Shown: positions 12,541-21,462, counted from the first letter of the stretch. The stretch: 64,000 bases of DNA from Mangrovimicrobium sediminis (GCF_004745945.1 NZ_SRLE01000003.1:1-64000); one strand, 5' to 3'. Translations and numbers: made by a program. Notes: generated by a model from the letters alone, not told the origin.

Positions 12541-12716
12541 AAAAGTGGGGTCAGATGCGCCTTTAAATGATGCCAGGAAATTGAGGCCTCGATTGGGCCC
12601 TGGCGGCTGATATATCTGCCCAAAATGTGGGGTCAGCTACGACTTTAGATGATGGCAGGATGGTTGAGGCCTGGGAGGGTCTGTACGGCCGATATGCCTG
12701 ACATCGTCTAAAGTCG
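12541..12716. repeat. Tandem pair of about 80-bp imperfect repeats with GTGGGGTCAG core
   Basis: Two diverged direct copies start at about 12541 and 12622. They share AAAA, GTGGGGTCAG, a CTTTARATGATG segment, a CAGG..TTGAGGCCT segment and a GGC..CTGATAT-like end. The second copy is bounded by an inverted repeat: CGACTTTAGATGATG at 12640-12654 pairs with 12702-12716 with one wobble. There is no coding capacity. This looks like a small non-autonomous REP/MITE-type element, related by its core to the palindromes at 11435 and 43295. Confidence 0.7.
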
Positions 12717-12724
12717 TTGCTGTT

Positions 12725-13210
12725 TCAGGCGAGGAGCGACTCGATGTCCGCGGCGATGCTTGCGGGCTTGTCCAGGGGGGCATAGCGGCGCACGACGTTG
12801 CCCTCGCTGTCGACGAGGAACTTGGTGAAGTTCCACTTGATGGCCTTGGTGCCGAGTTTGCCCGGGGCTGCTTTCTTCAGGAAATCATAGAGGGGGTCGG
12901 CCGTAGAGCCGTTGACGTCAATCTTGCTGAACATAGGGAAGCTCACGCCGTAGTTCAGCTGGCAGAATTCCTGAATCTCGCTGTCACTGCCCGGGTCCTG
13001 CTTGCCGAACTGGTTGCAGGGAAAGCCCAGCACTTCGAGTCCGCGATCGCGGTATTGCTCATACAGCGACTCGAGTCCTTCGAACTGGGGCGTAAAGCCG
13101 CACTTGGACGCGGTATTCACAATCAGCAACACCTTGCCCTTGAAGTCGGCCAGGGGCTTTTCTTCTCCGCTCATGGTGCGACAGGTGAAGTCGTAGACGC
13201 TGCCGGGCAT
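12725..13210 (-). CDS. Glutathione peroxidase family protein (thiol peroxidase)
   Basis: This enzyme reduces hydrogen peroxide or organic hydroperoxides using glutathione or thioredoxin. The 161-residue product is the usual length for bacterial members. The family triad can be seen: cysteine 37 in NTASKCGFT (Cys replacing the selenocysteine of animal enzymes), glutamine in FPCNQFGKQ, and tryptophan in KWNFTKF. There is no signal peptide, so it is cytoplasmic. The gene stands alone between the str-operon repeats and the desaturase gene, on the strand opposite to the str operon; an inverted repeat lies immediately past its stop codon. Which thiol donor is used cannot be told from sequence. Confidence 0.93.
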   Translation of the reverse strand: MPGSVYDFTCRTMSGEEKPLADFKGKVLLIVNTASKCGFTPQFEGLESLYEQYRDRGLEVLGFPCNQFGKQDPGSDSEIQEFCQLNYGVSFPMFSKIDVNGSTADPLYDFLKKAAPGKLGTKAIKWNFTKFLVDSEGNVVRRYAPLDKPASIAADIESLLA

Positions 13211-13307
13211 GGCTCTCTCCTCGATTCCGGGACGTGGCTAGCATAGCACTGATGTGTGTACGCGCGGCAGCGCCGCGCGTATCAGCCCCGGGGAGGAAGG
13301 GTGGTTC

Positions 13308-14480
13308 TCAGGCGGGTTGGGATTGCAGGCGAACCTGGGCGATCAGCAGTTCCAGACGCTTGCGCTGCATCAGCATGGAGTATTCGAGCGCCTGCAGTTT
13401 GGTGCGCAGCGCGGCTTTCTCCCACTTGTCCGCCAGTTGCAGTTTTTTCTCGCCGAGGGCGTCACCGAGGGCGGACTTCTTGCGCTCGACACGCTCCGCC
13501 TGCAGGCTGGCCCAGGTATTGATGGATTCCTTGTACAGCTGGTATTCGCGCTCCAGTGCGCCCAGCAGGGAGCCGTCGTCGCGGGTGGACGCCAGCGCGG
13601 TACGGGCCTTGCGGAACTGGGTGTCGAGAATCGCCCGCTGGATGCGGAAGTTGGGTTCCCGGTGCAGGTTGCTGGCAAGGCCCAGTCGCGAGCACAGGTT
13701 GATCATCCACTTGGTCGGGTCCCAGTGCCACCAGCGAATGCCGTTGCGGTAGTCGCGAGCAAACAGGTGGTGGAAGTTGTGGTAGCCCTCGCCGTAGGTC
13801 AGGAACGCCAGCAGGTCGTTGTCACGGGCGCTGTTTTCCTCGGTATACGGGCGGCGCCCCCAGAAATGGGCCAGCGAATTGATGAAGAACGTGAAGTGAT
13901 GATTCACTACCAGCCGCAGCAGGCCTACCAGCAGCAGCGTGCCGATAACATCGCCCAGCGCCAGGCCCAGCAACAGCGGTGCACCCACGTTCATCAACAC
14001 GGTGAGCGCGATGTAGTGGCGGTGCTGGAACATCACGATCGGATCGGCCTGCAGGTCGGTGGCGTTGCGGAAGTCCGGCTCGTTGCTGCGGTACTCACGC
14101 AGCATCCAGCCCATGTGGCTGAACCACAGGCCGCGGCCGGCGGAATAGGGGTCTTTGTCGTTGTCGTCGACGTGGCGGTGGTGGCGGCGGTGGTCAGAGG
14201 ACCAGATGAGAATGCTGTTCTGCAGCGCGCCGGCGCCCCACAGGGCGAAAAACCACTTCAGCGCCGGGTGCGCTTCGTAGGCCTTGTGCGACCACAACCG
14301 GTGATAGCCGCCGGTAATCGACATGCCGTTGAGGTACAGGAAGGCCAGGGCCCACAGCCACTGTGCAACGCTGAAACCGTGGTAGATTCCCCAGGCGGGA
14401 ACCAGGATCAGCGCCGCGATGGGCAAACCCACGAAAATACTGACGTTGATGGGGTTCAGTGGGGGTAAGCTCTTGCTCAT
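13308..14480 (-). CDS. Acyl-CoA/fatty-acid delta-9-type desaturase with C-terminal coiled coil
   Basis: This is a membrane di-iron enzyme that introduces a cis double bond into saturated acyl chains. The 390-residue product has hydrophobic segments at about 12-50, 75-90 and 170-205. All three histidine boxes of the OLE1/stearoyl-CoA desaturase family are present: HRLWSH, HRRHH and HNFHH. A highly charged, probably coiled-coil tail (about residues 290-385) extends beyond the core and is much longer than in minimal bacterial desaturases. The ATG at 14480 is divergent from the MATE gene; the intergenic region is about 145 bp. It probably adjusts membrane fluidity and is likely monocistronic. Confidence 0.9.
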   Translation of the reverse strand: MSKSLPPLNPINVSIFVGLPIAALILVPAWGIYHGFSVAQWLWALAFLYLNGMSITGGYHRLWSHKAYEAHPALKWFFALWGAGALQNSILIWSSDHRRHHRHVDDNDKDPYSAGRGLWFSHMGWMLREYRSNEPDFRNATDLQADPIVMFQHRHYIALTVLMNVGAPLLLGLALGDVIGTLLLVGLLRLVVNHHFTFFINSLAHFWGRRPYTEENSARDNDLLAFLTYGEGYHNFHHLFARDYRNGIRWWHWDPTKWMINLCSRLGLASNLHREPNFRIQRAILDTQFRKARTALASTRDDGSLLGALEREYQLYKESINTWASLQAERVERKKSALGDALGEKKLQLADKWEKAALRTKLQALEYSMLMQRKRLELLIAQVRLQSQPA

Positions 14481-14623
14481 GGCCTACGCCTGGCCTCCTT
14501 CCTGATGAAACGGGGTCGTAATGGTAGCGATTTCGGCCAGGCTTGTCGCCTTCCGGCCGCGCCGTGTACAGGCTGGTGATTGGTCTATCGACATGCCGGT
14601 GCCCAACTTGAATCTAAAGTATC

Positions 14624-16051
14624 ATGCTCCGCCCCGGGACAGACCCGAAATGTGTGCAAATGACTAACCAGGCGGTATTCACTCGCGGCTCGACCATGCG
14701 CCACGTGCTGAACATGACTGCGGCCAGCGCGCTGGGCTTGCTGACCATGTTCGGCGTGGACATGGTGGATATGTATTTCCTGTCCATGCTCGGGGAGCAG
14801 GAACTGGCCGCCGCGGTGGGCTTCGCCGGCACTATCATCTTCTTCCTGGTCTCGGTCAGCATCGGCCTGCAGATCGCCCTGGGCGCACTGGTGGCGCGCG
14901 CCGAAGGGGCGCATCGCCGCGACCTTGCCCGGCGCTACTGTACCAGCGCGCTGTTGTTCAGCTTCCTCGCCTCGGTGGTCATCAGCTGCATTGGCTGGCT
15001 GTACCTGGAGGAGTTGCTGCGCCTGCTCGGCGCCAGCGGCCTGACGTTGGAGTATGCCCTGGCCTATGCGGGTATCCTGCTGCCGAACATGCCGATCCTG
15101 GTGCTGGGCATGAGTTGCGCCGCCGGTGTGCGCGCTGTCGGCGACGCGCGGCGCTCCATGTGGGCGACTATCATCGGCTCGCTGGTCAACGCCATACTCG
15201 ACCCCATCTTCATTTTTGCCCTGGACTGGGGCCTGGAGGGCGCCGCCTGGGCCTCGGCGGTGTCGCGCATGGTGGTGTTCGCGGTGGCCTGGCACGCGCT
15301 GCACCGTGTACACGGCCTGCCGCGCAGGATCTCTCGGACCGAGTTCGTCGCCGACCTGCGCCCCATCCTGGCCATCGCCACACCGGCGATTCTCACCAAC
15401 CTGGCCACACCGATCGGCGGCGGCTTCGTGCTGCGCATCATGTCCCAGTTCGGCGACAGCGCGGTAGCCGGGGCGGCGATCATGGGACGCATCACACCGG
15501 TGGCCTTCTGCGCCATTTTTGCCCTGTCCAGCGCGGTCGGGCCGATCATCGGCCAGAACGCGGGCGCGGTGCGCTACGACCGGGTGCGCAGCACCCTGCG
15601 CGATGCGATGAAATTCAATTTCGCCTACACCCTGGTGGTGTGGTTGCTGCTGTGGCTGGCGGCAGATTTCATCGTGGCAGCTTTCTCTGCCACCGGACCC
15701 GCGGCGGATCTCATCGGCTTTTATTGCCGCGGCCTGACCTGGGCCTTCGCCTTCAACGGCATCCTGTTCGTCGCCAACGCCAGCTTCAACAACCTGCACC
15801 ACCCGCACTGGGCGACCGGTTTCAACTTCGGCCGCGCGCTGCTCGGTACGATCCCGGCGGTCTATTTCGGGGCCCAGTGGTACGGCGCGCGCGGGGTGAT
15901 GGCAGGGGAGGCCATGGGCTCCCTGCTGTTCGGGGTATGCGCCGTGCTCGCCGCCTTTTACCTGGTCGGCCGCCTGGAGCGCGAGCACGTGCCGCTGGCG
16001 GTGACCGGTCGCGCGGAGGCCAGCGAGGTCGAGCGTCCGCCGCCCGTGTAG
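14624..16051 (+). CDS. MATE family efflux transporter
   Basis: This is a predicted inner-membrane antiporter that exports cationic drugs or metabolites using a Na+ or H+ gradient. The 475-residue product has about twelve hydrophobic helices in two homologous halves, with MATE-like features such as MFGVDMVDMYFLSMLG in helix 1 and VGPIIGQNAGA in the second half. The true substrate is unknown. The start is uncertain: ATG at 14624 or ATG at 14660 (giving 463 residues) are both in frame and neither has a clear ribosome site; the sequence before TMRHVLNM is not conserved in type. It is divergent from the desaturase gene. Confidence 0.88.
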   Translation: MLRPGTDPKCVQMTNQAVFTRGSTMRHVLNMTAASALGLLTMFGVDMVDMYFLSMLGEQELAAAVGFAGTIIFFLVSVSIGLQIALGALVARAEGAHRRDLARRYCTSALLFSFLASVVISCIGWLYLEELLRLLGASGLTLEYALAYAGILLPNMPILVLGMSCAAGVRAVGDARRSMWATIIGSLVNAILDPIFIFALDWGLEGAAWASAVSRMVVFAVAWHALHRVHGLPRRISRTEFVADLRPILAIATPAILTNLATPIGGGFVLRIMSQFGDSAVAGAAIMGRITPVAFCAIFALSSAVGPIIGQNAGAVRYDRVRSTLRDAMKFNFAYTLVVWLLLWLAADFIVAAFSATGPAADLIGFYCRGLTWAFAFNGILFVANASFNNLHHPHWATGFNFGRALLGTIPAVYFGAQWYGARGVMAGEAMGSLLFGVCAVLAAFYLVGRLEREHVPLAVTGRAEASEVERPPPV

Positions 16052-16062
16052 TTGCCAGCCGT

Positions 16063-16416
16063 TCACGACTGCGGACTCCCACGTTGGTCCAGCAATTCGC
16101 GGTGCAGCCACTGGCTCGCGGTTTGGGTCTCCCCCGCACAGGTCACCGTGTAGGGCTTGCCGCTGAACGAACTCGCGCTGGCCAGGCGGTCGATGAAATG
16201 TTCGGCGGTGTCCGCGTACTTGCGGCCGCGCCGGTATTTCAGCTGCAGGTGCTCGGCCGCGGCTTCGGCGCTGTAGTCGCTGCCGTTGCGGTGGAACACG
16301 CAGCCGCTGGCGGCGACGAAATCGATCAATTGCTGGATTTCCCGCTCCGGGTTGCTCCCGGCCAGGCTTGGTGTACTCAGTGCCAGCAGCAATATCAGGG
16401 TCAGGAGTCTGGGCAC
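16063..16416 (-). CDS. DUF5329-type small exported protein
   Basis: The 117-residue product has a signal peptide (about residues 1-19, cleavage after LAG). Its compact domain contains EIQQLIDFVAASGCVFHRNG, EAAAEHLQLKYR, AEHFIDRLASASSFSGKPY and a conserved cysteine pair. I recognise this pattern as DUF5329, a family of unknown function in gammaproteobacterial envelopes. It follows the EEP-family gene on the same strand by 10 nt, so the two are probably co-transcribed. No enzymatic motif is evident. Confidence 0.75.
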   Translation of the reverse strand: MPRLLTLILLLALSTPSLAGSNPEREIQQLIDFVAASGCVFHRNGSDYSAEAAAEHLQLKYRRGRKYADTAEHFIDRLASASSFSGKPYTVTCAGETQTASQWLHRELLDQRGSPQS

Positions 16417-16426
16417 GATTCGGACT

Positions 16427-17281
16427 TCACATCAGGAAACGCAGGCTGGCGATAAGCGGGTTGTGGTCGGAGCTGTCCACGGCAACCACTTCAGTCGATT
16501 CCACCGTCAGCCCGCGCACGTAGATATGGTCGAGTGCGTGACCGAAGGCGCGCGTGCGCAAGTCCGGTTGGAAGCTCAGCGGCGCCAGTTGCAGCGGGGC
16601 CAGGACGCGCTCCACCAGCGTCTTGCGCGCAGCGCTCCAGGTGTTCAGGTCGCCGGCGAGGATCACCGGCCCGCTGTGCACCGCGACCAGTTGCGCGACG
16701 GTGTCGAGTTGCGCCGCGAAATCGTCGATGCCCAGGGTGAAGTTGATCGCGTGGATGTTGATCGCCAGCAGCCGCTGTTCGCGGCCCTGTATGGCGTGTT
16801 CGGTTACTGCGATCGCCTTGGGCGTGCCCAGCCAGGGTTCGGTACGCGTGAAATTGCATTGCATCGTGGGTGCGAAGCGGCTGATGGTCATTACGCCGGT
16901 GCGTGTCCCCCCTGCGCTGTAGCCCGGTGCGAAGGACTGGTAGCGCGGGCCGCCCAGCCATAGCTCGCCGAGTTGGGTGTGCAGCGCCGCCTCCTGGATG
17001 AACCCGAGATCGGCGCTGTCGCCCAGTCGCCGCAGATCCTCGCTCCAGCCGGCATCGCGGGATTTGTGGATGTTCCAGCTCAGTACCCGCAGTTGTTCCG
17101 GGAGTACCTGGCCGGTCGCGGCCGGCAGCGTGCCCAGATGGCTGAGGCAGCCGTACGCCGCATCGGCATGGGGTTCACCGGCGGCAATCGCGCTTCCCCC
17201 CGGACTGGCGATGGTGCACAGCAGCAGCCAGGCCAGTGGGCGGAGCGTGTTTTTCACACGAAGCAGGTGAGTGAATTGCAT
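16427..17281 (-). CDS. Exported endonuclease/exonuclease/phosphatase family protein
   Basis: The 284-residue product belongs to the EEP superfamily of metal-dependent phosphoesterases, which includes DNase I-like nucleases and sphingomyelinase-like enzymes. Superfamily motifs are visible in order: LSWNIHKS (metal-binding Asn), IQEA (catalytic Glu), NIHAINF, GDLNTW, HALDHIYVRG and SSDHNPL (Asp-His). A signal peptide (about residues 10-34) indicates export. I chose the ATG at 17281; the frame continues upstream for 170 codons but overlaps the LuxR-type gene and lacks sense there. It sits 10 nt before the DUF5329 gene. The substrate cannot be decided from sequence. Confidence 0.85.
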   Translation of the reverse strand: MQFTHLLRVKNTLRPLAWLLLCTIASPGGSAIAAGEPHADAAYGCLSHLGTLPAATGQVLPEQLRVLSWNIHKSRDAGWSEDLRRLGDSADLGFIQEAALHTQLGELWLGGPRYQSFAPGYSAGGTRTGVMTISRFAPTMQCNFTRTEPWLGTPKAIAVTEHAIQGREQRLLAINIHAINFTLGIDDFAAQLDTVAQLVAVHSGPVILAGDLNTWSAARKTLVERVLAPLQLAPLSFQPDLRTRAFGHALDHIYVRGLTVESTEVVAVDSSDHNPLIASLRFLM

Positions 17282-17367
17282 GGGTTGATACTCGCATCCG
17301 CCGGGCGGGCGCGCCATGACCATTGGCGCCATTTCGGCGCGGCGGTGGCGCCCCGGGTCTGTCGTCT

Positions 17368-18213
17368 CTAGCGCGGTGCCATGTACACCTTGAGGGGGTC
17401 TTCCCCGGCGGCCTCGCCGAGGCAGGACATGGCGTTGATGAACAGGGAGAACAGGTCGGTCTGGGAATTGACGTCCAGTTTGCGGTAGATGTTCTTGCGG
17501 TGCCGGCGCACGGTCTCCACGGCGATGTCCAGTTTGTCCGCCGAGGCGTCGGTGCTGTAGCCGCGCAACATCAACTCCAGCACGTCCTTCTCGCGCGGTG
17601 ACAGCAACGAGGAACCAAAGGTGCGGAAGGCGAGGTCGATCTGGTGGTTGATCCCCGGCTGGATCAGGTTGTTGATCGCGAACTCGCTGTGCTGGCTGTG
17701 GCTCTTGAGCAGTTCCGCCACCGGGTCCGCCAGCAGGTAGAGGCTGGCGTATTCCTCGTCGCTGAACGGGCCGTGTTCGGCGCGCCGCATCATGCACAGG
17801 TTCACCACGTTGCCGCCCTGCAGGCGGGATACGAATACCGCTTCATCGGCGGTGCCGGTGCGGCAATAGTATTCGCGATAGTACTCCGAGTGCTCCAGGC
17901 GCCCCAGCGTGACCCGCGACAGTCGGTATATCCGCGACTTCGGCGCGCGCATGGAGGTCTGGTAGAACGGATCCCCCAGGTAGTGGCCGTTGCGGTATTC
18001 ATCGATCTGCGTGCTGGTGGCATCCGCGGGAATGCGGTGGAAGAGTACCCGCGGTGGAAGGTCGCGGTGGTACAGCCAGACCTGGGGATAGTCGATGGCG
18101 ACCTGGGCATTGACCGCGTCCACCAGGGCAGGAAAAAACTGCGCTGTGCCGAGCGCCGCGATGGCCTGGGAGATGTCCCGATTCCACCTGCTGAGCTGTT
18201 TTATCCCGTCCAT
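17368..18213 (-). CDS. LuxR-family transcriptional regulator
   Basis: This is a predicted 281-residue DNA-binding regulator. Residues about 215-275 form a LuxR/FixJ helix-turn-helix: LLSPREKDVLELMLRGYS, then ETVRRHRKNIYRKLDV. The N-terminal 200 residues have no REC signature and may form a GAF/autoinducer-like ligand domain, so the signal is unknown. No luxI-type synthase is in the window. The start at 18213 is the first ATG. An imperfect inverted repeat 22-61 nt upstream could be its own operator. The EEP and DUF5329 genes follow on the same strand after an 86-nt gap and may be targets. Confidence 0.85.
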   Translation of the reverse strand: MDGIKQLSRWNRDISQAIAALGTAQFFPALVDAVNAQVAIDYPQVWLYHRDLPPRVLFHRIPADATSTQIDEYRNGHYLGDPFYQTSMRAPKSRIYRLSRVTLGRLEHSEYYREYYCRTGTADEAVFVSRLQGGNVVNLCMMRRAEHGPFSDEEYASLYLLADPVAELLKSHSQHSEFAINNLIQPGINHQIDLAFRTFGSSLLSPREKDVLELMLRGYSTDASADKLDIAVETVRRHRKNIYRKLDVNSQTDLFSLFINAMSCLGEAAGEDPLKVYMAPR

Positions 18214-18234
18214 TTGCCTTGTGTGCCGTAAATC

Positions 18235-18274
18235 ACCGCCTACCCCTTATGGGTCATATTGGTGAGTGGGCGGT
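18235..18274. promoter_or_regulatory. Inverted repeat upstream of the luxR-type gene (possible operator)
   Basis: ACCGCCTAC at 18235-18243 is matched in reverse by GTGGGCGGT at 18266-18274 (8 of 9 pairs). The spacing of about 40 nt overall is wider than a canonical lux box. It lies just upstream of the regulator start, so autoregulation is possible. This is inference only. Confidence 0.3.
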
Positions 18275-18300
18275 AACTTGTCAAACAAGACGGTCTTTTT

Positions 18301-18894
18301 TTACCGGCTCCAGTCCAGTGGTTCGGTGCGCCAGTGGTCGCGCCAGGCGCGATAGACCTTCTCCGGGTAGACGTCGCTGCCCAGCGATCCGTTGTAGCGG
18401 GCCAGGGCGCGTTCGATGTGGCCTTTCTCGCGCTGCATATAGAACTGCAGGATACGGCAGCCGTAGGTGAAGTTGGTCTCGTTCATGGTGAGGTTGTCGT
18501 CCGGGCGGCCGATCTCGTTCTTCCAGAACGGCATCACCTGCATCATGCCCTGGGCGCCGGCGCGGGAAACCGCGAAACGATCGAAGTGGCTTTCCACTTC
18601 GATTACCGCCAGCACCAGTTCCGGCGGTAGCTGTGACTGCGCGGCAGCGGCGTGGATCTGTTTCAGGAGTTTCAGGCGGTGGCGCGGATCATCGACATAG
18701 CGCGCCAGACGGCCGGACATGTCGACCAGCCACACCTCGGCATCGTAGCGGTCGACGAAACTGTTGGCATCGGTGATGGTTTCCTCGAGGAAACTGCGCA
18801 GGGCCTCGCGCTCCGCCGGGTCCTCGGGTTGCGCCAGTGCACCGCCCGCAAGGCCCAGGGCGAGGAGGACAGCAACAGCGGCGAGTCGGCGCAC
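18301..18894 (-). CDS. Lytic transglycosylase (SLT domain) with signal peptide
   Basis: This periplasmic enzyme would cleave the MurNAc-GlcNAc bond of peptidoglycan non-hydrolytically. The 197-residue product has a signal peptide (about 1-21, ALAQ) and an SLT/lysozyme-like domain from about residue 88. Catalytic Glu101 is in AVIEVESHFD, followed by the typical GAQGMMQVMPFW motif and LARYNGS. The family usually has longer relatives (Slt70, MltC), so this is a minimal form. It lies 5 nt downstream of proS on the same strand and is probably co-transcribed with it. Confidence 0.9.
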   Translation of the reverse strand: MRRLAAVAVLLALGLAGGALAQPEDPAEREALRSFLEETITDANSFVDRYDAEVWLVDMSGRLARYVDDPRHRLKLLKQIHAAAAQSQLPPELVLAVIEVESHFDRFAVSRAGAQGMMQVMPFWKNEIGRPDDNLTMNETNFTYGCRILQFYMQREKGHIERALARYNGSLGSDVYPEKVYRAWRDHWRTEPLDWSR

Positions 18895-18899
18895 GCCGC

Positions 18900-20609
18900 C
18901 TAGCCCCGCAGGCGCTCCAGCAGGAAATCGACGCAGGCCTCGCGCTCAACCAGTTGCGAGTCGGCGTCGCGGCGGCCCTTGTATTCCAGCTTGCCGTCGG
19001 CCAGGGCGCGGTCACCGATGACCAGCCGGTGGGGGATGCCAACCAGCTCCATGTCGGCAAACTTCACGCCCGGGCGTTCGTTGCGATCGTCCATCAACAC
19101 GTCGACACCGGCCTCGCGCAGCGCGCTGTACAACTCCTCTGCACACTGTGCCACCGCCTCTGACTTGTGCATGTTCAGCGGCACGATGGCCAGCTGGAAC
19201 GGCGCCATCGCTGCGGGCCAGATGATGCCGCTGTCGTCGTGGTTCTGCTCGATGGCGGCGGCCACCACCCGGCTCACGCCGATGCCGTAGCAGCCCATGG
19301 TCATGGTTACGTTCTTGCCGTTCTCGTCGAGCACTTGTGCCTGCATCGCCTCGCTGTACTTGGTGCCGAGCTGGAAGATGTGACCTACCTCGATGCCGCG
19401 ACGGATCAACAGCGTGCCCTGGCCGTCCGGGCTGGGGTCGCCCTCGACCACGTCACGCAGGTCTTCGACACGCCCGAGCGGCACGTCGCGCTGCCAGTTC
19501 ACGCCCACCAGGTGGGCGTCGTCGCGGTTGGCGCCACAGCAAAAATCGGCGAGGGCTGCGGCGCTGCGATCAACGATCACTTCCATGGGCAGGCCCACCG
19601 GACCAAGGGAGCCAAAACCTGCCCCGCACAGTTTGCGCACTTTCGCTTCGTCCGCCATGGAAAGCGGTGTGGCGACGCCGGGGAGTTTTTCCGCCTTGAT
19701 CGCATTCAGTTGGTGATCGCCGCGCAGTACCAGCGCCACCAGCGCGCCTTCTTCCTCACCATCGACGACCAGGGTTTTTACCGTGGTGGCCGGATCCCGC
19801 TGCAGGAACTGTGCGACGTCCTCGATGGATTTCACGTCAGGGGTGGCGACTTCCTCCATGTCGGCAGTGGGAGCGGGGGCGGCACCGGGGGCCACCGCTT
19901 CGGCCATTTCCACGTTGGCGGCGTAATCGCTGCTGTCGGAAAACGCGATGTCGTCTTCGCCGGAGCCGGCGAGCACGTGGAATTCATGGGAGGCGCTGCC
20001 ACCGATGCTGCCGGTATCCGCAATCACCGGCCGGAAATCCAGCCCAAGCCGGGTAAAGATATTGGTGTAGGCGCGGTGCATGGCCAGGTAGGTCTCCTCC
20101 AGGGATGCCTGGCCGACGTGAAAGGAGTACGCATCCTTCATCAGGAATTCGCGGGAACGCATGATGCCGAATCGCGGGCGAATCTCGTCGCGCACTTTGG
20201 TCTGGATCTGGTACAGGTTGATCGGCAGCTGCTTGTAGCTTTTGATTTCGTTGCGCACCAGGTCCGTGATGACCTCTTCATGGGTGGGGCCGAGACAGAA
20301 GTCGCGTCCCTGCCGGTCCTGGATGCGCAGCAGCTCGGGGCCGTATTGCTCCCAGCGGCCGGATTCCTGCCACAGTTCCGCCGGCTGCACGATGGGCATG
20401 CTGACCTCCTGCGCCCCCGCGGCATCCATTTCTTCGCGAACGACCTGCTCGACCTTGCGCAGGACACGCAGCCCCAGTGGCAGCCAGGTATACAAGCCGG
20501 AAGCGAGCTTGCGAATGAGGCCGGCGCGCAGCATCAACTGGTGGCTGATGACCTCGGCGTCGGAGGGGTTTTCCTTCAGTGTAGCGATAAGAAACTGGCT
20601 GGTGCGCAT
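18900..20609 (-). CDS. proS: Prolyl-tRNA synthetase
   Basis: This class II synthetase charges tRNA-Pro with proline in the cytoplasm. The 569-residue product is the bacterial ProS type. It has motif 2 around [20 protein letters not shown]-binding [12 protein letters not shown], the inserted editing domain (about residues 225-405) that hydrolyses Ala-tRNA-Pro, motif 3 ([21 protein letters not shown]) and the anticodon-binding C-terminus. The start at 20609 gives [13 protein letters not shown], the usual N-terminus. It is divergent from the HU gene, and the SLT gene follows 5 nt downstream. Confidence 0.97.
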   Translation of the reverse strand: MRTSQFLIATLKENPSDAEVISHQLMLRAGLIRKLASGLYTWLPLGLRVLRKVEQVVREEMDAAGAQEVSMPIVQPAELWQESGRWEQYGPELLRIQDRQGRDFCLGPTHEEVITDLVRNEIKSYKQLPINLYQIQTKVRDEIRPRFGIMRSREFLMKDAYSFHVGQASLEETYLAMHRAYTNIFTRLGLDFRPVIADTGSIGGSASHEFHVLAGSGEDDIAFSDSSDYAANVEMAEAVAPGAAPAPTADMEEVATPDVKSIEDVAQFLQRDPATTVKTLVVDGEEEGALVALVLRGDHQLNAIKAEKLPGVATPLSMADEAKVRKLCGAGFGSLGPVGLPMEVIVDRSAAALADFCCGANRDDAHLVGVNWQRDVPLGRVEDLRDVVEGDPSPDGQGTLLIRRGIEVGHIFQLGTKYSEAMQAQVLDENGKNVTMTMGCYGIGVSRVVAAAIEQNHDDSGIIWPAAMAPFQLAIVPLNMHKSEAVAQCAEELYSALREAGVDVLMDDRNERPGVKFADMELVGIPHRLVIGDRALADGKLEYKGRRDADSQLVEREACVDFLLERLRG

Positions 20610-20770
20610 GGCGAAATACGCTCGGGCAATGGAATGAGGGCGCCCATTTTAGAGCCGATGCAGCGGTCGGTAAATGCCAACGAATCGCGCGCTTTTTCGC
20701 AGTGTAAACTCGAGGTGGCGCGATAGTACTGGAAAAACAGGGTATTTTTGGCGTCGATCCCCGAAAACGC

Positions 20771-20798
20771 TTGTATTGTAGCGTATTCTGCTTTATAT
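20771..20798 (+). promoter_or_regulatory. Possible promoter of the HU-like gene
   Basis: TTGTAT at 20771 and TTATAT at 20793 are 16 nt apart in an AT-rich stretch between the divergent proS and HU-like genes. Match to the sigma-70 consensus is moderate. The 5' leader would be about 90 nt. Confidence 0.35.
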
Positions 20799-20896
20799 GT
20801 TTCCCGTGACTGGTGGTGCCGCCCGTGAAGTAGGGGATGCGGAACGCCGAGGCACACACTTGAACCATTATTACTATTAGGGAAGGTCGAAATACA

Positions 20897-21352
20897 ATGG
20901 CGACTACTAAAGCAGCAGCAAAAAAGGCTCCGGCCAAGAAGAAGGCAGTAGCCAAAAAGGCTCCGGCTAAAAAGGCTCCGGCCAAGAAAGCGCCCGCCAA
21001 GAAGGCAGCAGCCAAAGCGCCCGTTAAAAAGGCGACTGCGATTACCGACAAAATGACCAAGAGCCAGATCGTTGCCACGCTGTCCGAGAGCACCGAGCTG
21101 AGCAAGAAGCAGGTCAACGATGTTCTCGACGGCCTGAATGAGCTGATCGAGCGCAGCATCAAGAAGCGCGGCGTTGGTGAGTTCACCATCCCGGGCGTTA
21201 TGAAAATCACCACCGTGAAGAAGCCCGCTCGCAAGGCGCGCAAGGGTATCAACCCCTTCACCGGTGAGGAGACCGTATTCAAGGCGAAGCCGGCCAGCAT
21301 TGCTGTCAAGATTCGCCCGCTGAAGAAGCTGAAGGAATACGCCGCCTCCTGA
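20897..21352 (+). CDS. HU-family DNA-binding protein with histone-H1-like Lys/Ala/Pro N-terminal tail
   Basis: This is a nucleoid-associated protein of 151 residues, against about 90 for plain HU. Residues 1-50 are a low-complexity tail built of KKAPAKKA-type units, like eukaryotic H1 and bacterial H1-like proteins. Residues about 55-150 form an HU/IHF domain: MTKSQIVATLSESTELSKK, a VNDVLDGLNELIERS helix, and a DNA-binding arm with NPFTGEE in place of the usual NPxTGE. The tail should add non-specific, charge-driven DNA binding and compaction. The ATG at 20897 follows GGAAGG. Tail-bearing HU proteins are known mostly with C-terminal tails (mycobacterial HupB), so an N-terminal tail is notable though not unique. 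Confidence 0.9.
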   Translation: MATTKAAAKKAPAKKKAVAKKAPAKKAPAKKAPAKKAAAKAPVKKATAITDKMTKSQIVATLSESTELSKKQVNDVLDGLNELIERSIKKRGVGEFTIPGVMKITTVKKPARKARKGINPFTGEETVFKAKPASIAVKIRPLKKLKEYAAS

Positions 21353-21462
21353 CGGCTGGCAGTATCGCTGACCGCACGCGGGCTTCGCGGCGGTCGGCAA
21401 ACTCCCTTCAAGCACCTGACGGTGGGGGCCTCGCTCCCCCCGTCAATCCTGCCTCCCCGAGC

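Noticed and set aside
14585-16111. A 508-codon minus-strand frame opposite the MATE transporter
   Set aside because: It has Gln/Gly/His-rich composition typical of antisense to membrane-protein codons.
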